From assembly GCA_963768415.1 (NCBI GenBank), contig CAVYHX010000027.1, forward strand, positions 42,639 through 106,638: a DNA stretch of 64,000 nucleotides. The letters run 5' to 3'. Source of the stretch: CAVYHX01 sp963768415. Its GTDB lineage: Bacteria > Pseudomonadota > Gammaproteobacteria > UBA9214. Every line of letters begins with the position of its first letter. Position 1 is the first letter of the stretch. Below the pieces are notes generated by a model. The model did no database searches. It worked only from the letters and a program-made list of their open reading frames with translations, and had not been told where the DNA came from. A program made the position numbers and the translations under genes. Positions 29,337 to 39,780 of this stretch are shown one piece after another.

Positions 29337-31547
29337 GTGCACTTGAAAATAAAATTCGCAATATACCGGTATCGATGGGGACGGTTGTTACTGGCTGTTT
29401 TCTGCCTGCTGCCGGTTCCATATGCCGCAGCGCGGGACGTCAGTATTCCCGTGCAAATCGATTATCAATACCTGCAACAGGCACTGATAAAACAGATTTA
29501 TACAGGGCCGGAACTAAGCAGGGAGGTCTGGAACGATGCTACCGGTTGCGGCAGTATTGTACTGTCGGATCCGCGCATCGACAGCCAGAACGGCTTGCTG
29601 CGTATTACCAATACAACCCTGATCAATATCAGCTTGCCGATGGGAACCGGGTGTGTGCCCGTCTTCAGGCAGACAGGCATTGTCGAAACCTATCATCAGC
29701 CACAAATTGAGAAAAATCGCGCCGTCTTGCGCTTCGATGTCGTTGATATGAAGGTGTACAACCAGGACAAGACCCCGCTGGTCCAGGGTCGCGCCCTCGA
29801 ATTGCTGAAACAGTTTGCCGGTCCCCAGCTGGCGGCCATGCGTATAGATCTTGAGCCTGCGCTTGCCGAAATCAAACAGTTTCTGCCGGAAGTGATGCCG
29901 GAAGAGAATGCCGAATCGCTGCGCAAGGTGCTCGATTCACTGGCGTTCCAGAGCATTGCCGCAGAACAGGCGACCCTGGACGTAATGCTGGGGCTCACGG
30001 TGGACGATAAACCTCGAATAGAACACCCGGAGCCGCCACTGACGCCAGCGGAACTGGATCGCTGGGAACAGCACTGGCAGCAGTGGGATGCTTTTATTAC
30101 CTATACGATCAAGCAACTTTCCGCTCACAGTAAGTCCGATGAAGTCAGGGAAACGCTGCTGGAATTGCTGATTGAAACGCGTTACGACATATTGACGCTG
30201 TTATCCGGCCCTGTTGATCAGGCCTCCGACCCGGTCAGGGACATGTTTGTCAATGTCTGGAGCCGGCTAGCCCCGGTGTTGAGGGAAGTGTCTCATGAAC
30301 TCAAGGGTGATCTGTTCCTGCACTACACTACATTTATAGTTGCAGGCGATATCTTGCAGGTGCTGGATCATCTGGGCCCCGGTGTTGGTCTGGAAATTTC
30401 AGTGGATGGTATGCGCCGTATGGCGCGCATGCTCGCGCCTGACGACAGCCGTGATCCCCTCGAATATAACCTGGATATCGATCCATTATTGCGCAAGTTG
30501 TTTGATACTTCGCTTTCGCCGCCAGTCGATGATCCACTGCCGCCGGACAAGCTGTCCTGGCTGGTTAAATCGGCATATGCATCGACCGGTAATGCGTCAT
30601 TACGCCGGAAGTTGAGCAACTGGGTGCCTGCGCGCGAGGAAATCGGCGAATACCTGCCGCTGGTCCATCAGTTGTTGACTCAAACCGCGGCTGAAACGCA
30701 GAAATCGAAAAAACTGGATTCATCCTATAAAAAACTTTTTCACGATATGTTGCTGGCGACCGCATGGCAGGAAAGCTGCTGGCGTCAGTTTATTAAATCG
30801 GGCGGTGACATTAAACCGATCATGTCCGTCTCGGGTTCTGTCGGGATCATGCAGGTCAACCGGAAAGTCTGGCGTGGATTTTATGATGTCAAGCAGCTGG
30901 AGAAGGATATTGCCTATAACGCGACTGCAGGCAGCGAGATCCTGCTGCATTATTTCAGGGATTACGCGCTGAAAAAAGAAGCCGGCAAGAAGGGTGGCGT
31001 TGATAATCTTGCGCGCGCCACTTACGGTGCATATAACGGCGGGCCGCGTCACCTGACACGGTACCGGGAATCCGGTACCAGGGCCGATCTGCGTAAAATT
31101 GATGAGTCGTTCTGGAGCAAGTACCAGAAGATTAAAAGCGGTGACATCCAGGCTGTTGCAGGTTGCTACGGGGAAACACGCGGCGCTGCCAGGCCGAACA
31201 ATCGGCCTGCAGAAAAAAAGCAGGCCGCCGGCACTCCTGCGCCACCATCAAGGCCTTCCGGCAAGTCCGCCAGGTTATTGCAGTCAAACCCGCAACATTT
31301 CACCATCCAGTTGATGTCATCAAGAAACGAAACGCAACTCGTCAAATTCATGCAGGAGAACAAACTCGAGGGCAAGGCGGAATATTACATTTACCGGCAT
31401 AACAACGAAACCTGGTACGGGTTGATATACGGCAGTTATATTACCCGCAAGGCTGCCGAGGATGAGGCGCGATCCCTGCAGAAGCGCCTGAAGCTCCCCA
31501 GCCTGTGGGTGCGCCAGATAGCGGATATAAAAAAACTTGTTAAATAA
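29337..31547 (+). CDS. Lytic transglycosylase with SLT and SPOR domains
   Basis: 736 residues from the GTG at 29337, just after CCAGGTAGAG. An alternative TTG start lies two codons on; the frame is open much further upstream, but without coding character. A signal peptide (about 1-33, ending PYAAA) leads to a large alpha-helical region of about 420 residues that I do not recognise. The SLT domain has catalytic Glu479 (ATAWQESCW), GSVGIMQVN and ATYGAYNGGPRHL. A Pro/Ala linker leads to a C-terminal SPOR domain (about 653-733), which binds denuded septal peptidoglycan. It would cleave murein glycan strands, probably at the septum. Confidence 0.85.
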   Translation: MHLKIKFAIYRYRWGRLLLAVFCLLPVPYAAARDVSIPVQIDYQYLQQALIKQIYTGPELSREVWNDATGCGSIVLSDPRIDSQNGLLRITNTTLINISLPMGTGCVPVFRQTGIVETYHQPQIEKNRAVLRFDVVDMKVYNQDKTPLVQGRALELLKQFAGPQLAAMRIDLEPALAEIKQFLPEVMPEENAESLRKVLDSLAFQSIAAEQATLDVMLGLTVDDKPRIEHPEPPLTPAELDRWEQHWQQWDAFITYTIKQLSAHSKSDEVRETLLELLIETRYDILTLLSGPVDQASDPVRDMFVNVWSRLAPVLREVSHELKGDLFLHYTTFIVAGDILQVLDHLGPGVGLEISVDGMRRMARMLAPDDSRDPLEYNLDIDPLLRKLFDTSLSPPVDDPLPPDKLSWLVKSAYASTGNASLRRKLSNWVPAREEIGEYLPLVHQLLTQTAAETQKSKKLDSSYKKLFHDMLLATAWQESCWRQFIKSGGDIKPIMSVSGSVGIMQVNRKVWRGFYDVKQLEKDIAYNATAGSEILLHYFRDYALKKEAGKKGGVDNLARATYGAYNGGPRHLTRYRESGTRADLRKIDESFWSKYQKIKSGDIQAVAGCYGETRGAARPNNRPAEKKQAAGTPAPPSRPSGKSARLLQSNPQHFTIQLMSSRNETQLVKFMQENKLEGKAEYYIYRHNNETWYGLIYGSYITRKAAEDEARSLQKRLKLPSLWVRQIADIKKLVK

Positions 31548-31562
31548 AGCTCTTCATCATGC

Positions 31563-31815
31563 AGGGCGCAATAGCGCAGCGTATTGCGCCGAATGCTATC
31601 AATCTTCATCTACTGGTGCCGGAACAGCAGCCTGTAGGGCGCAATAGCGCAGCGTATTGCGCCGAATGCTATCAATCCTCATCTGCTGGTGCCGGAACAG
31701 CGGCCTGTAGGGCGTAATAGCGCAGCGTATTGCGCCGAATGCTATCAATCCTCATCTGCTGGTGCCGGAACAGCAGCCTGTAGGGCGCAATAGCGCAGCG
31801 TATTGCGCCGAATGA
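31563..31815. repeat. Tandem array of a 73-bp unit with GCGCAATA palindrome
   Basis: Palindrome cores AGGGCGCAATAGCGCAGCG begin at 31563, 31636, 31709 and 31782, exactly 73 bases apart, with a near-identical spacer (GAATGCTATCAATCCTCATC and onward) between them. The third copy has one change in the core (GGCGTAATAG). The core is the same as in the 9.2-kb array but in opposite orientation and with an unrelated spacer. Confidence 0.92.
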
Positions 31816-31997
31816 TAACTATCCTCATCCACGCATTCATCTCCATCCCTGCAGGCGAAGTTTCGCTGCACTCTTCCCCGCGAGCAAGCTACAAGCTGTC
31901 GATGTCCGATATTGCATTCACAATTCGTCACGGTTCTTGACGTCCCTGTGCACCCCGGACTGTCGTGGATCACATCTTGCGCCGGCGTACAGCCCGC

Positions 31998-32034
31998 GTA
32001 GGGCGCAATAGCGCAGCGTATTGCGCCGCATGCT
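31998..32034. repeat. Single copy of the GCGCAATA palindrome
   Basis: GTAGGGCGCAATAGCGCAGC followed by GTATTGCGCCGCATGCTATC, one more unit of the dispersed palindrome, between the transglycosylase gene and the PEP-CTERM gene. The surrounding 31816-32136 has no gene that I can support. Confidence 0.85.
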
Positions 32035-32136
32035 ATCCATCACACGATCATTTCCAGTCCCGCAGCTTGGGATGAATGAATCCCCATATGTTCTACAAGT
32101 GGCAGATTCCACCAGGTTACCGGGGCTCGCCGTGCA

Positions 32137-32871
32137 TTACTTTTTACGCCGGTGTCCAGCGCCCATACCCAGAAGTCCCAGGGTCAGCAGCCCAAGCGTA
32201 GCGGGTTCCGGAACAGCGCTGAACTCGATCTTGCTGATGTAGAACTCGCAGTTGTTATAACTGCCGTTATCCCCGCATTGAGAGTCCGGGTGGAAACCCA
32301 CATCGAACGAGTTACCTGCGCCCAGTGCAAGTTCCATATCAAGTAGCGAGTCTGCCATGTGGGCGCCATTGGTTAGCCCGGTCGGATTGACTATTCCGTC
32401 GACGCCAATTGACACGAGATCATTCAGCAGGCTTTTGTCGCCATCATGATTATTATTGAGCCATATTTTCTCGATAACTACCGCGGCAGCGAACACGAAG
32501 TGCAGCGATTCAGGTGTGCCATCATGGTGGCTTACATTATCGTCGCTACTCGGACTGCAGAGATTGGTCCTGCTGTTCGGGAAAGCCTGATCGGCGTGGG
32601 ATGGATTATGCAGTGTACCGCACACGCCCAGTCCGGCATTTCCGGAATCCAGGTATGCATACGAGTTACTCCCGTTTGAACCCGTAATATTCAGGAAGGC
32701 ATCGCCCGGGGTTGTGGTATGCGTCCCATCGGCCCTGAACATCAGGGTGTTCCAGGCGCTCTCGCCGAGACTGCCATTGGCCAGCGCCTTGACATCGATC
32801 ATAATGGCTTGAGCCGAGCTCGATATTGCCAGCAGGCCTGCAGCAATCACCAGTTGTTTGGGTATATTCAT
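32137..32871 (-). CDS. PEP-CTERM sorting-domain protein
   Basis: 244 residues: a signal peptide (QLVIAAGLLAISSSAQA, about 6-22), a secreted domain of about 190 residues rich in Asn, Gly and Ser (for example SNSYAYLDSGNAGLGVCGTL and WLNNNHDGDKSLLNDLVSIG), and a C-terminal tail VPEPATLGLLTLGLLGMGAG ending HRRKK. The VPEP motif, hydrophobic helix and basic end are the PEP-CTERM sorting signal cut by exosortases; an exosortase is encoded at 176-1747. The function of the mature domain is unknown. Confidence 0.92.
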   Translation of the reverse strand: MNIPKQLVIAAGLLAISSSAQAIMIDVKALANGSLGESAWNTLMFRADGTHTTTPGDAFLNITGSNGSNSYAYLDSGNAGLGVCGTLHNPSHADQAFPNSRTNLCSPSSDDNVSHHDGTPESLHFVFAAAVVIEKIWLNNNHDGDKSLLNDLVSIGVDGIVNPTGLTNGAHMADSLLDMELALGAGNSFDVGFHPDSQCGDNGSYNNCEFYISKIEFSAVPEPATLGLLTLGLLGMGAGHRRKK

Positions 32872-33228
32872 TTTCAGACACTCATAGCCGGTACTCGTTA
32901 ATCAAGCGGGTTACCCGTGTAGTGCGGGTACAAGTCACCTGCCCGACGTGTGTGCCGGACGTATTGCACCTGATTTATATGATAATTACGTGCGGCAGCT
33001 GCGTATATTGTCCTTTGGTACGAGCGTCATCCCCGGGCTTGCGGGGTCTGCGTCTGTGCATGGGGATATATTTCGGGTTTTACCGGATGGCGGGTTCAGC
33101 AGGAAGGGGCGAGCACAGCAATACTCGATCTGCGCGGCTGTATGACTTTCCCGGGACTAAATCCGGGCGAGGGGATTTCGGGCTAGTCAGATGCCGGGAT
33201 GTCGAGGCCCGGCTGGCCCGCATCAGGG
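32872..33228. other. Intergenic region, no gene seen
   Basis: 357 bases upstream of the PEP-CTERM gene and downstream of the DUF3108 gene. The segment 32965-33000 is AT-rich and may hold the PEP-CTERM promoter. No RNA gene or conserved frame was recognised. Confidence 0.35.
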
Positions 33229-33978
33229 CTATTGCTTGACCCGCAAGGATTCGCTGAAGGTTTCCAGGTCGCTCTGGTATTCGGCGCCATCACGTTCCCG
33301 TTGCCAGATGCGTACCGGGAGGTAATTGAGCGCCGGTGCGCACCAGATATAGGTTTCCCGTTTCTTGTTGCTGCGGACCTTGGTGAGCTTGACGGTGTCG
33401 AACTCGCCTGCCGGAGTGGTGATGGTTTCCCTGTCGATGACGGTAAACCGGTATTCCTTGAGTTTGCCGCCATCCGCAATATTGAAGGTCATGTCGGTCT
33501 TGCCTTTGCCGAGTTCCAGCATCATGCCCAGCGTCGAGACCAGTTTGTCCAGCGTGGCCGGGGGAATCTCCATTTTCCAGTTGTCATCCCCGACATGGTT
33601 TTCGACTGTCATGGCGTTCCAGTCAAAGAAGAGTTCAGCCTGGCGCTCGCGACTGCCGCCGGTGCGCTGGTAATGGTAATGGTTCGGGCGCACACCGGTT
33701 GCATCCATTCGCCCGCGGCTGCTTTCATGCAGTTTGTCTTTCATAAACAAGGATACCCACCGGACAGGCGAGTTACTGGACTCGAACTGATAGCCGCCAT
33801 CATCGCCGGTGGTCAGTGACATGCTGCTTGTACCGATACGCATGCTGCCGCGCTTGAGTTCGAATGTTGCCGTGAAATCCGGGCAGCTGTGCCGCCTGCA
33901 GGGCAGTACACAGCAAGGCAGTCAATAACAGCACGCAGGCGGTGAGGCCGTTACGGCGAGATACGGGATGTCAGCATG
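33229..33978 (-). CDS. DUF3108 protein, two frameshifts near the N-terminus
   Basis: A periplasmic protein of about 248 residues. The body (from 33843) includes LFFDWNAMTVENHVGDDNWK, a TMTFN-like repeat and KRETYIWCAPALNYLPVRIW, typical of DUF3108. Upstream the same frame continues as FTATFELKRGS, then a shift near 33885 leads to a signal peptide (LTACVLLLTALLCTALQA), and another near 33952 leads to a start ATG overlapping the purN stop (ATGCTGA). The purM-purN-DUF3108 order is known in gammaproteobacteria. Function unknown. Confidence 0.75.
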
Positions 33979-34652
33979 GCATGTCCCTGTCCGGGTACAG
34001 TATTTTCGGTGATTGCAGCGGTCGCTTGTCATGAACAATCTGACCGCTGTGTTCAAGAAAAATTCGCCCCTCGACAAACCAGCGGATGGCCAGCGGGTAA
34101 ATGCGATGCTCCTGTTCCAGGACGCGCTGTGCCAGGCTGTCTGGCGTGTCGTCGTTGTAAACGGGTACACGCGCCTGCAGAAATACCGGACCACCATCGG
34201 TTTCCTCGGTGACAAAATGCACGCTCGCGCCGTGTTCGGTACGCCCGGCAGCCAGGGCGCGCCGGTGCGTATCGAGCCCGGGGAACTCGGGCAGCAGCGA
34301 CGGGTGGATATTCAGCATGCGCCCGTAGTAGTGCTGCACGAAAGCCGGTGTCAGGATGCGCATGAATCCCGCCAGGACGACCAGTGCCGGTGTGTAGCTG
34401 TCGATACGCGCTTGCAGGGCCCGGTCGAAGGCCGTGCGGTCAGGGTAATCGGTGTGCGCCACTACCTGCGGTGGCAATGCCTGCGCGCGCGGCATGCTGC
34501 AGTCCTGCGGCACCGGCGCGGTTGCTGATGACCGCGCGGATGGTCACCGGCAGATCCCCCCGGGTCACGCTCTCGATAATGGCCTGCAGATTGCTGCCGC
34601 GGCCGGAAATCAGCACCACGATGGGCAGGGGAGGCTGCGCGGTGTCTGTCAT
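33971..34652 (-). CDS. purN: Phosphoribosylglycinamide formyltransferase (10-formyl-THF), one frameshift
   Basis: About 226 residues. The N-terminal part from the ATG at 34652 has PIVVLISGRGSNLQAII; after a frame change near 34490-34505 it continues as PDRTAFDRALQARI, VVLAGFMRIL, and the catalytic NIHPSLLPEFPGLDTH with the Asn and His of the family, then FVTEETDGGPVFLQA with the Asp. It formylates GAR in purine synthesis, the same step as PurT. It follows purM on the same strand. Confidence 0.92.
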
Positions 34653-34700
34653 TGCCGTTTGCTGCAAAGCACAGGGAACCTGAACGGCGACAAGCCGTTT

Positions 34701-35771
34701 TCAGCCGACCAGTACCACCTCGGGGTCGCCGTCACACTGCTCGATGCGGCCGATGATACGGGCATCCTCTCCCTGGCCGGTAAGGTGGTCGACGGCCCGT
34801 TGCGCATCAGCCCCGGCGACACAGACCACCATGCCAATGCCGCAATTGAAGGTGCGGTACATTTCCCGGCGCTCGACATTGCCGGTACGCTGCAGCCAGT
34901 CGAAGATCGGCGGTTGTTGCCAGGTCGTGGTATCGATCAGCGCGCGCGTGGCCTGCGGCAGCACTCGTGGAATATTTTCCGTGAGCCCGCCGCCGGTGAT
35001 GTGCGCCAGCGCATGCACCTTGACCGCCTCGAACAACGACAGCAGCGGTTTGACATAGATGCGGGTTGGCGCCAGCAAGGACTCTGCCAGGGAGCCTCCA
35101 TCCAGGGGGGTGCCGAGGTCACTGCCGCTGACTTCAATTATCTTGCGAATCAGGGAGTAACCGTTGGAATGCGGGCCGGAGGAGGCGAGGCCGATGATGA
35201 CGTCACCGGCGGCCACGGCGCTGCCGTCGATGATGGCCGACTTCTCGACCAGGCCGACACTGAAGCCCGCCAGATCATAGTCGCCGGCCTGGTACATGCC
35301 GGGCATTTCGGCCGTTTCCCCGCCGATCAGTGCGGCACCGGCAAGTTCGCAACCGCGGGCAATGCCGTTAATGACATCGGTCGCGACATCCAGGTCGAGT
35401 TTACCGGTCGCATAGTAGTCAAGGAAGAAGAGCGGCTCAGCGCCTGCGACCACGATGTCATTGACACACATGGCGACCAGGTCAATGCCGATCGTAGCGT
35501 GTAAGCCTGCATCGATTGCGAGTTTGAGCTTGGTGCCGACGCCGTCTGTGCCGGAGACCAGCACCGGTTCGCGATAGCGCTGCAGGGGTAATTCAAACAA
35601 TGCGCCAAAGCCGCCGAGTCCGGCCAGCACACCCGGGCGCCTGGTTCTGGCAACGGCGGGTTTGATTCGCTCTATCAGTGCATTTCCGGCATCGATATCC
35701 ACCCCGGAATCACGGTAGCTCAATGATCGTGCCGCCACCGACTTTACCCCGTTGTTGTCCTGTGTGCTCAC
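34701..35771 (-). CDS. purM: Phosphoribosylformylglycinamidine cyclo-ligase
   Basis: 356 residues from the GTG at 35771 ([20 protein letters not shown]). It makes AIR from FGAM and ATP. The core motifs are [63 protein letters not shown] and the C-terminal FNCGIGMVV. The longer upstream open frame has no homology. It is divergent from the DUF2066 gene, with 159 bases between. Confidence 0.95.
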   Translation of the reverse strand: MSTQDNNGVKSVAARSLSYRDSGVDIDAGNALIERIKPAVARTRRPGVLAGLGGFGALFELPLQRYREPVLVSGTDGVGTKLKLAIDAGLHATIGIDLVAMCVNDIVVAGAEPLFFLDYYATGKLDLDVATDVINGIARGCELAGAALIGGETAEMPGMYQAGDYDLAGFSVGLVEKSAIIDGSAVAAGDVIIGLASSGPHSNGYSLIRKIIEVSGSDLGTPLDGGSLAESLLAPTRIYVKPLLSLFEAVKVHALAHITGGGLTENIPRVLPQATRALIDTTTWQQPPIFDWLQRTGNVERREMYRTFNCGIGMVVCVAGADAQRAVDHLTGQGEDARIIGRIEQCDGDPEVVLVG

Positions 35772-35930
35772 AAACGAGCTCCAAATGAAATCACCTGCAC
35801 ATGGTAGCGGTCGCTTGTGACCGGTGTAAACCCGGCCGCGCGTAATACACACCGGCAGTTCAGTGATGGCCAAATTTAATTGATACCCGTATGCTTACCC
35901 GGTCTGCGACCCGCCAGGTCTGATTAAACT

Positions 35931-36988
35931 ATGGATAATCATAAACAAAGGGTGCTTTTACTGGTTGCCATCGCCTGGCTTGGCTGGGTGGTTCCGGCGG
36001 TTACCGCTGCGCCCGCTCCGCAGCACCTGTTCGAGGTGGAAATGACGGTGCCGGACCAGCTTGCGGTTTCCCGGGAAGCGGTCATCAGGCCTGCCCTGGA
36101 GGAGGTGCTGGTCAGGGCCGCCGGCACTAGCGCCATACTACAGACGGAACAGGCCCGGGCGTTGCTGGAAAATCCCGCACAGTCATCTGCAGCAGTACCG
36201 TTATTTTTCCGTACCGGACAGTCAGCCACCGGTGCTGAAACTGTGGTTGCGTTTCGATGCCGACCGCGTGCGTCGAGTCCTGCAGCCACAGGCGGATCTC
36301 GCGGCGGCGAACGAACGTCCGGATATCCTCGTCTGGCTGGCCGTGGACGCGGGCGACTCGCGCTATATCGTCTCGGCGGATGATGACCGGTGCGGTTCAT
36401 CAGCAGCTGGTGCAGGCCGCGCAGCAGCGTGGCGTCCCGGTGCTGTTTCCCCTGATGGACCTGATGGACCAGGTCGCGCGTCCGGTTCGCGGATATCCGG
36501 GACGGGCTGTACGAGCAAGGTGCTGGATGCATCGTCGCGTTACCGCCCGCAGACGGTACTGATCGGCCGGCTCGATCGCGACAGCGCGGGTGGCTGGACG
36601 GCGCGCTGGCACCTGGAGTGGCCGGTCAGTCGGGCTCCTGGTCGTCCAGCGAGCTCCGGCTGGAGAATCTGATGCTGCTGGGAATGGGCGACACCGCAGA
36701 CCGGTTTGACTCCGGATCCGCCCGCGACCATCCGGCGACACCGGTTGGCGACCACAACATTACGGTGCACGGGGTGAATAATCTGGCCGACTATGCGCAA
36801 TCAGTGACTATTTCGACACGCTGCCTACCGTCGTCAGGGCGCGGCTGGGAAAGGTGGACGGAACCGAAGTCGAGTTCGTACTGGAGCTCAACGGTAACCT
36901 GCAGGACCTGAATCGTACCGTCAGTATCGGATCGGTGCTGGAACCATTGCCGGGCGGAATGCCGGGCCACTATCGTATACGCCGGTGA
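35931..36988 (+). CDS. DUF2066 protein, several frameshifts
   Basis: About 350 residues when stitched across frames. The signal peptide LLVAIAWLGWVVPAVTA is followed by HLFEVEMTVPDQLAVSREAV, then after a shift near 36190 LKLWLRFDADRVRRVLQ and PDILVWLAVDAGDSRYIV. Shifts near 36390, 36500, 36650 and 36800 lead to YRPQTVLIGRLDRDSAGGW and a C-terminus ending GHYRIRR at 36988. The family and its place beside purM are known in Pseudomonas and relatives. Function unknown. Its TGA overlaps the next start (GTGA). Confidence 0.7.
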
Positions 36989-37533
36989 ATCTCAGTCAGC
37001 TGCCAAATATCATTACGGTATTCCGCTTCCTGCTGGTACCCCCGGTGGTCATCCTGCTGCTGGAAGGACAGTTCGGAAGTGCATTGATCGTGTTTGCACT
37101 TGCCGGTTTCTCCGATGCGCTCGACGGATTTCTGGCCAAGCAGTTCAACTGGACCAGCCGGATCGGCGCCTTGCTGGATCCGCTGGCGGACAAGTTGCTG
37201 CTGGTGTCGACCTTTGTGACGCTCGCCTGGCTCGGGCTGATTGCGCCCTGGCTGGTCGCACTGGTAATACTGCGTGATCTGGTGATCGTTACCGGTGCCG
37301 TCGTATACCATATGTGTATCGAACATCTCGAGGCCGAACCCAGCCTGGTCAGCAAGCTGAATACATTCGCGCAGATATTACTGGTGCTGGTCGTGATGTT
37401 CTCCCGGGTATTCGAGAATATCCCCGGCTTCTGGATGGACGTACTCACCTACAGTGTGCTGATTACGGTTGTATGGAGCGGCATCGACTACGTCTGGACC
37501 TGGAGCCGCAGGGCCTGGAACAGGCGGGCGTGA
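36985..37533 (+). CDS. CDP-alcohol phosphatidyltransferase family protein
   Basis: 182 residues with five to six membrane segments. The CDP-OH-P signature D-x2-D-G-x2-A-x9-G-x3-D-x3-D is visible in SDALDGFLAKQFNWTSRIG followed by ALLDPLADK, with Lys where most members have Arg. Such enzymes move a phosphatidyl group from CDP-diacylglycerol to an alcohol; the acceptor cannot be read from sequence. GTG start, overlapping the DUF2066 stop by four bases. Confidence 0.85.
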   Translation: MNLSQLPNIITVFRFLLVPPVVILLLEGQFGSALIVFALAGFSDALDGFLAKQFNWTSRIGALLDPLADKLLLVSTFVTLAWLGLIAPWLVALVILRDLVIVTGAVVYHMCIEHLEAEPSLVSKLNTFAQILLVLVVMFSRVFENIPGFWMDVLTYSVLITVVWSGIDYVWTWSRRAWNRRA

Positions 37534-37663
37534 CGCGGCGCGTGCGCGCGCAACAGGTCCGGATATTTCGCTGGTAAAGGGATACTGTATCCCGCTACTT
37601 TTTTCAGAGAACATCATAAGCCCGGTGTGACCTGCCCCGGGGACCCGATGCAAGGCTGTTTGA

Positions 37664-38371
37664 ATGACTCATCCCCAGTTGCCGCTCGCCCTGTCGCTTC
37701 GAAACAGCGCCCGTTTCGACAGTTATTTTCCCGGTGCAAACCGCGAGGTGGTGAGCGGGCTGGAGCTCGCGGCAGAGGGGCGCGGTGAATCCCTGATATA
37801 TATCGCCGGCGCTGCCGGAACGGGCAAGACGCATCTGTTGCAGGCGGCGTGTCACCATGCCGCCCAGACTGATCATTCGATTACCTATCTGCCCATGCGG
37901 GAACTGCTCGACCTGTCACCGGAAATCCTCGAGGGACTTGAACACATGGACCTTGTGTGCCTGGACGATCTCGATGTAATCGCCGGCCGGCAGGACTGGG
38001 AGAGTGGTGTGTTCGATCTGTTTAACCGGGTGCGGGATGCCGGCAACACGCTGCTCGTTGCCGCAACCAGGCGCCCGCAGCAGGCCGGTTTTGCATTGCC
38101 GGATCTCCAGTCCCGACTTGGCTGGGGGGTGACTTACGTCCTCAAGCCGCTGGACGAGGACACGGTACGCGCCGCCCTGTCTTACTACGCACAACGCCGC
38201 GGGCTGGAGTTGCCGGAGGATAGCGTGCGTTTTCTGCTGCGCCGTTTCCCGCGTGACCTGGTGACCCTGTATGACCTGCTGGACCGGCTCGACCGGGCGG
38301 CGCTGGCGGCCCAGCGCCGCCTGACCATCCCGTTTATCAAGTCGGTGCTCGCTGCACCGCCGCCGGCCTGA
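37664..38371 (+). CDS. hda: DnaA regulatory inactivator Hda
   Basis: 235 residues. A DnaA-like AAA+ domain without the DNA-binding region: QLPLALSLRNSARFDSYFPG, Walker A IAGAAGTGKTHLLQAA, Walker B MDLVCLDDLDVI, sensor region LLVAATRRPQQAGF. The N-terminal QLPLAL is the sliding-clamp-binding motif through which Hda stimulates DnaA-ATP hydrolysis after initiation. It lies downstream of the CDP-alcohol transferase with a 130-base gap. Confidence 0.92.
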   Translation: MTHPQLPLALSLRNSARFDSYFPGANREVVSGLELAAEGRGESLIYIAGAAGTGKTHLLQAACHHAAQTDHSITYLPMRELLDLSPEILEGLEHMDLVCLDDLDVIAGRQDWESGVFDLFNRVRDAGNTLLVAATRRPQQAGFALPDLQSRLGWGVTYVLKPLDEDTVRAALSYYAQRRGLELPEDSVRFLLRRFPRDLVTLYDLLDRLDRAALAAQRRLTIPFIKSVLAAPPPA

Positions 38372-38462
38372 TGGTGCAAGCAGGTGTTTTGATGCAGCAG
38401 GGATCGGGGTTTGTATGCAGGTGCCCGGTTTGCCGGGCAGGCTTGACACGCGCGCCTGGCGG

Positions 38463-38810
38463 CTATTTTCCGCCGCCGAGACGTACATACATGATCGCAC
38501 CGATGAACCACATCGATGCGAGCGTGACCTCCAGCAGGGCCAGGTGCAGCACGGCAGGCGAGCTATAGGACTCGCCGATTCCGTGCGTGAAATACAGCAG
38601 TGCCAGGAAGCAGCTCCACGAGAAGGTGTATGCGCGGCCATGCAGCAATCCGCGCAGGGGAAACAGCAGGGGCACCACAAGCACCAGTAATACCAGGGCA
38701 ACCGGAAACTGCGTGGACGGCGCCAGCCAGCCATACCAGGCTGTCAGCAATGCGAGTGTACCGAGATAGCCGGTCAGGGTCAGGATGTATGCAAAACGGG
38801 GAGCGGACAT
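38463..38810 (-). CDS. DUF2069 membrane protein
   Basis: 115 residues from the ATG at 38810 with four hydrophobic segments (FAYILTLTGYLGTLALLTAW; FPVALVLLVLVVPLLFPLRG; SWSCFLALLYFTHGIGESYS; LLEVTLASMWFIGAIMYVR). HGIGE and the overall size match DUF2069. It typically sits next to a WrbA-like gene, as here. Function unknown. Confidence 0.82.
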   Translation of the reverse strand: MSAPRFAYILTLTGYLGTLALLTAWYGWLAPSTQFPVALVLLVLVVPLLFPLRGLLHGRAYTFSWSCFLALLYFTHGIGESYSSPAVLHLALLEVTLASMWFIGAIMYVRLGGGK

Positions 38811-38851
38811 ATTACACGTGATGCCAGGTGCAGAAAGGAGCAGCGTTCCTG

Positions 38852-39461
<610 letters not shown>

Positions 39462-39535
39462 TTACCTGTTGGTTCGATGCGGCAGAAAACTATGTTGTTA
39501 TTGTACCGGGGGCTCTGTTTAACCGGAGTATTCTT

Positions 39536-39777
39536 GTCATTGCGAGCGCAGCGCGGCAATCTCGTAACCGGAAATCTGCTATTTGGAGATTGCTTCGTCA
39601 CTTTGTTCCTCTTGAAGAACTTAACCCTAACATATTGATTTTTGGACGCACACCGGGCAACAGATTACGCTTGTAGGGCCGAATTTATTCGGCCAATCTC
39701 GACCGGTCGAATGAATTCGACCCTACAGTTCCTCATCGAATTGTGACCGCGCAGCGGGGTGAGGTGCTCGCAATGAC
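39536..39777. repeat. 242-bp element bounded by 11-bp inverted repeats, with inner palindrome
   Basis: The ends GTCATTGCGAG (39536-39546) and CTCGCAATGAC (39767-39777) are perfect inverted repeats. Inside, GGCAATCTC and GAGATTGCTTCGTCA form a second dyad (about 39556-39600). A third palindrome, GTAGGGCCGAATTTATTCGG (from 39673) facing GAATTCGACCCTAC (to 39726), is nested in the element and recurs at 56 kb. The element has no coding capacity and looks like a composite of REP/MITE units. Confidence 0.75.
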
Positions 39778-39780
39778 CGG

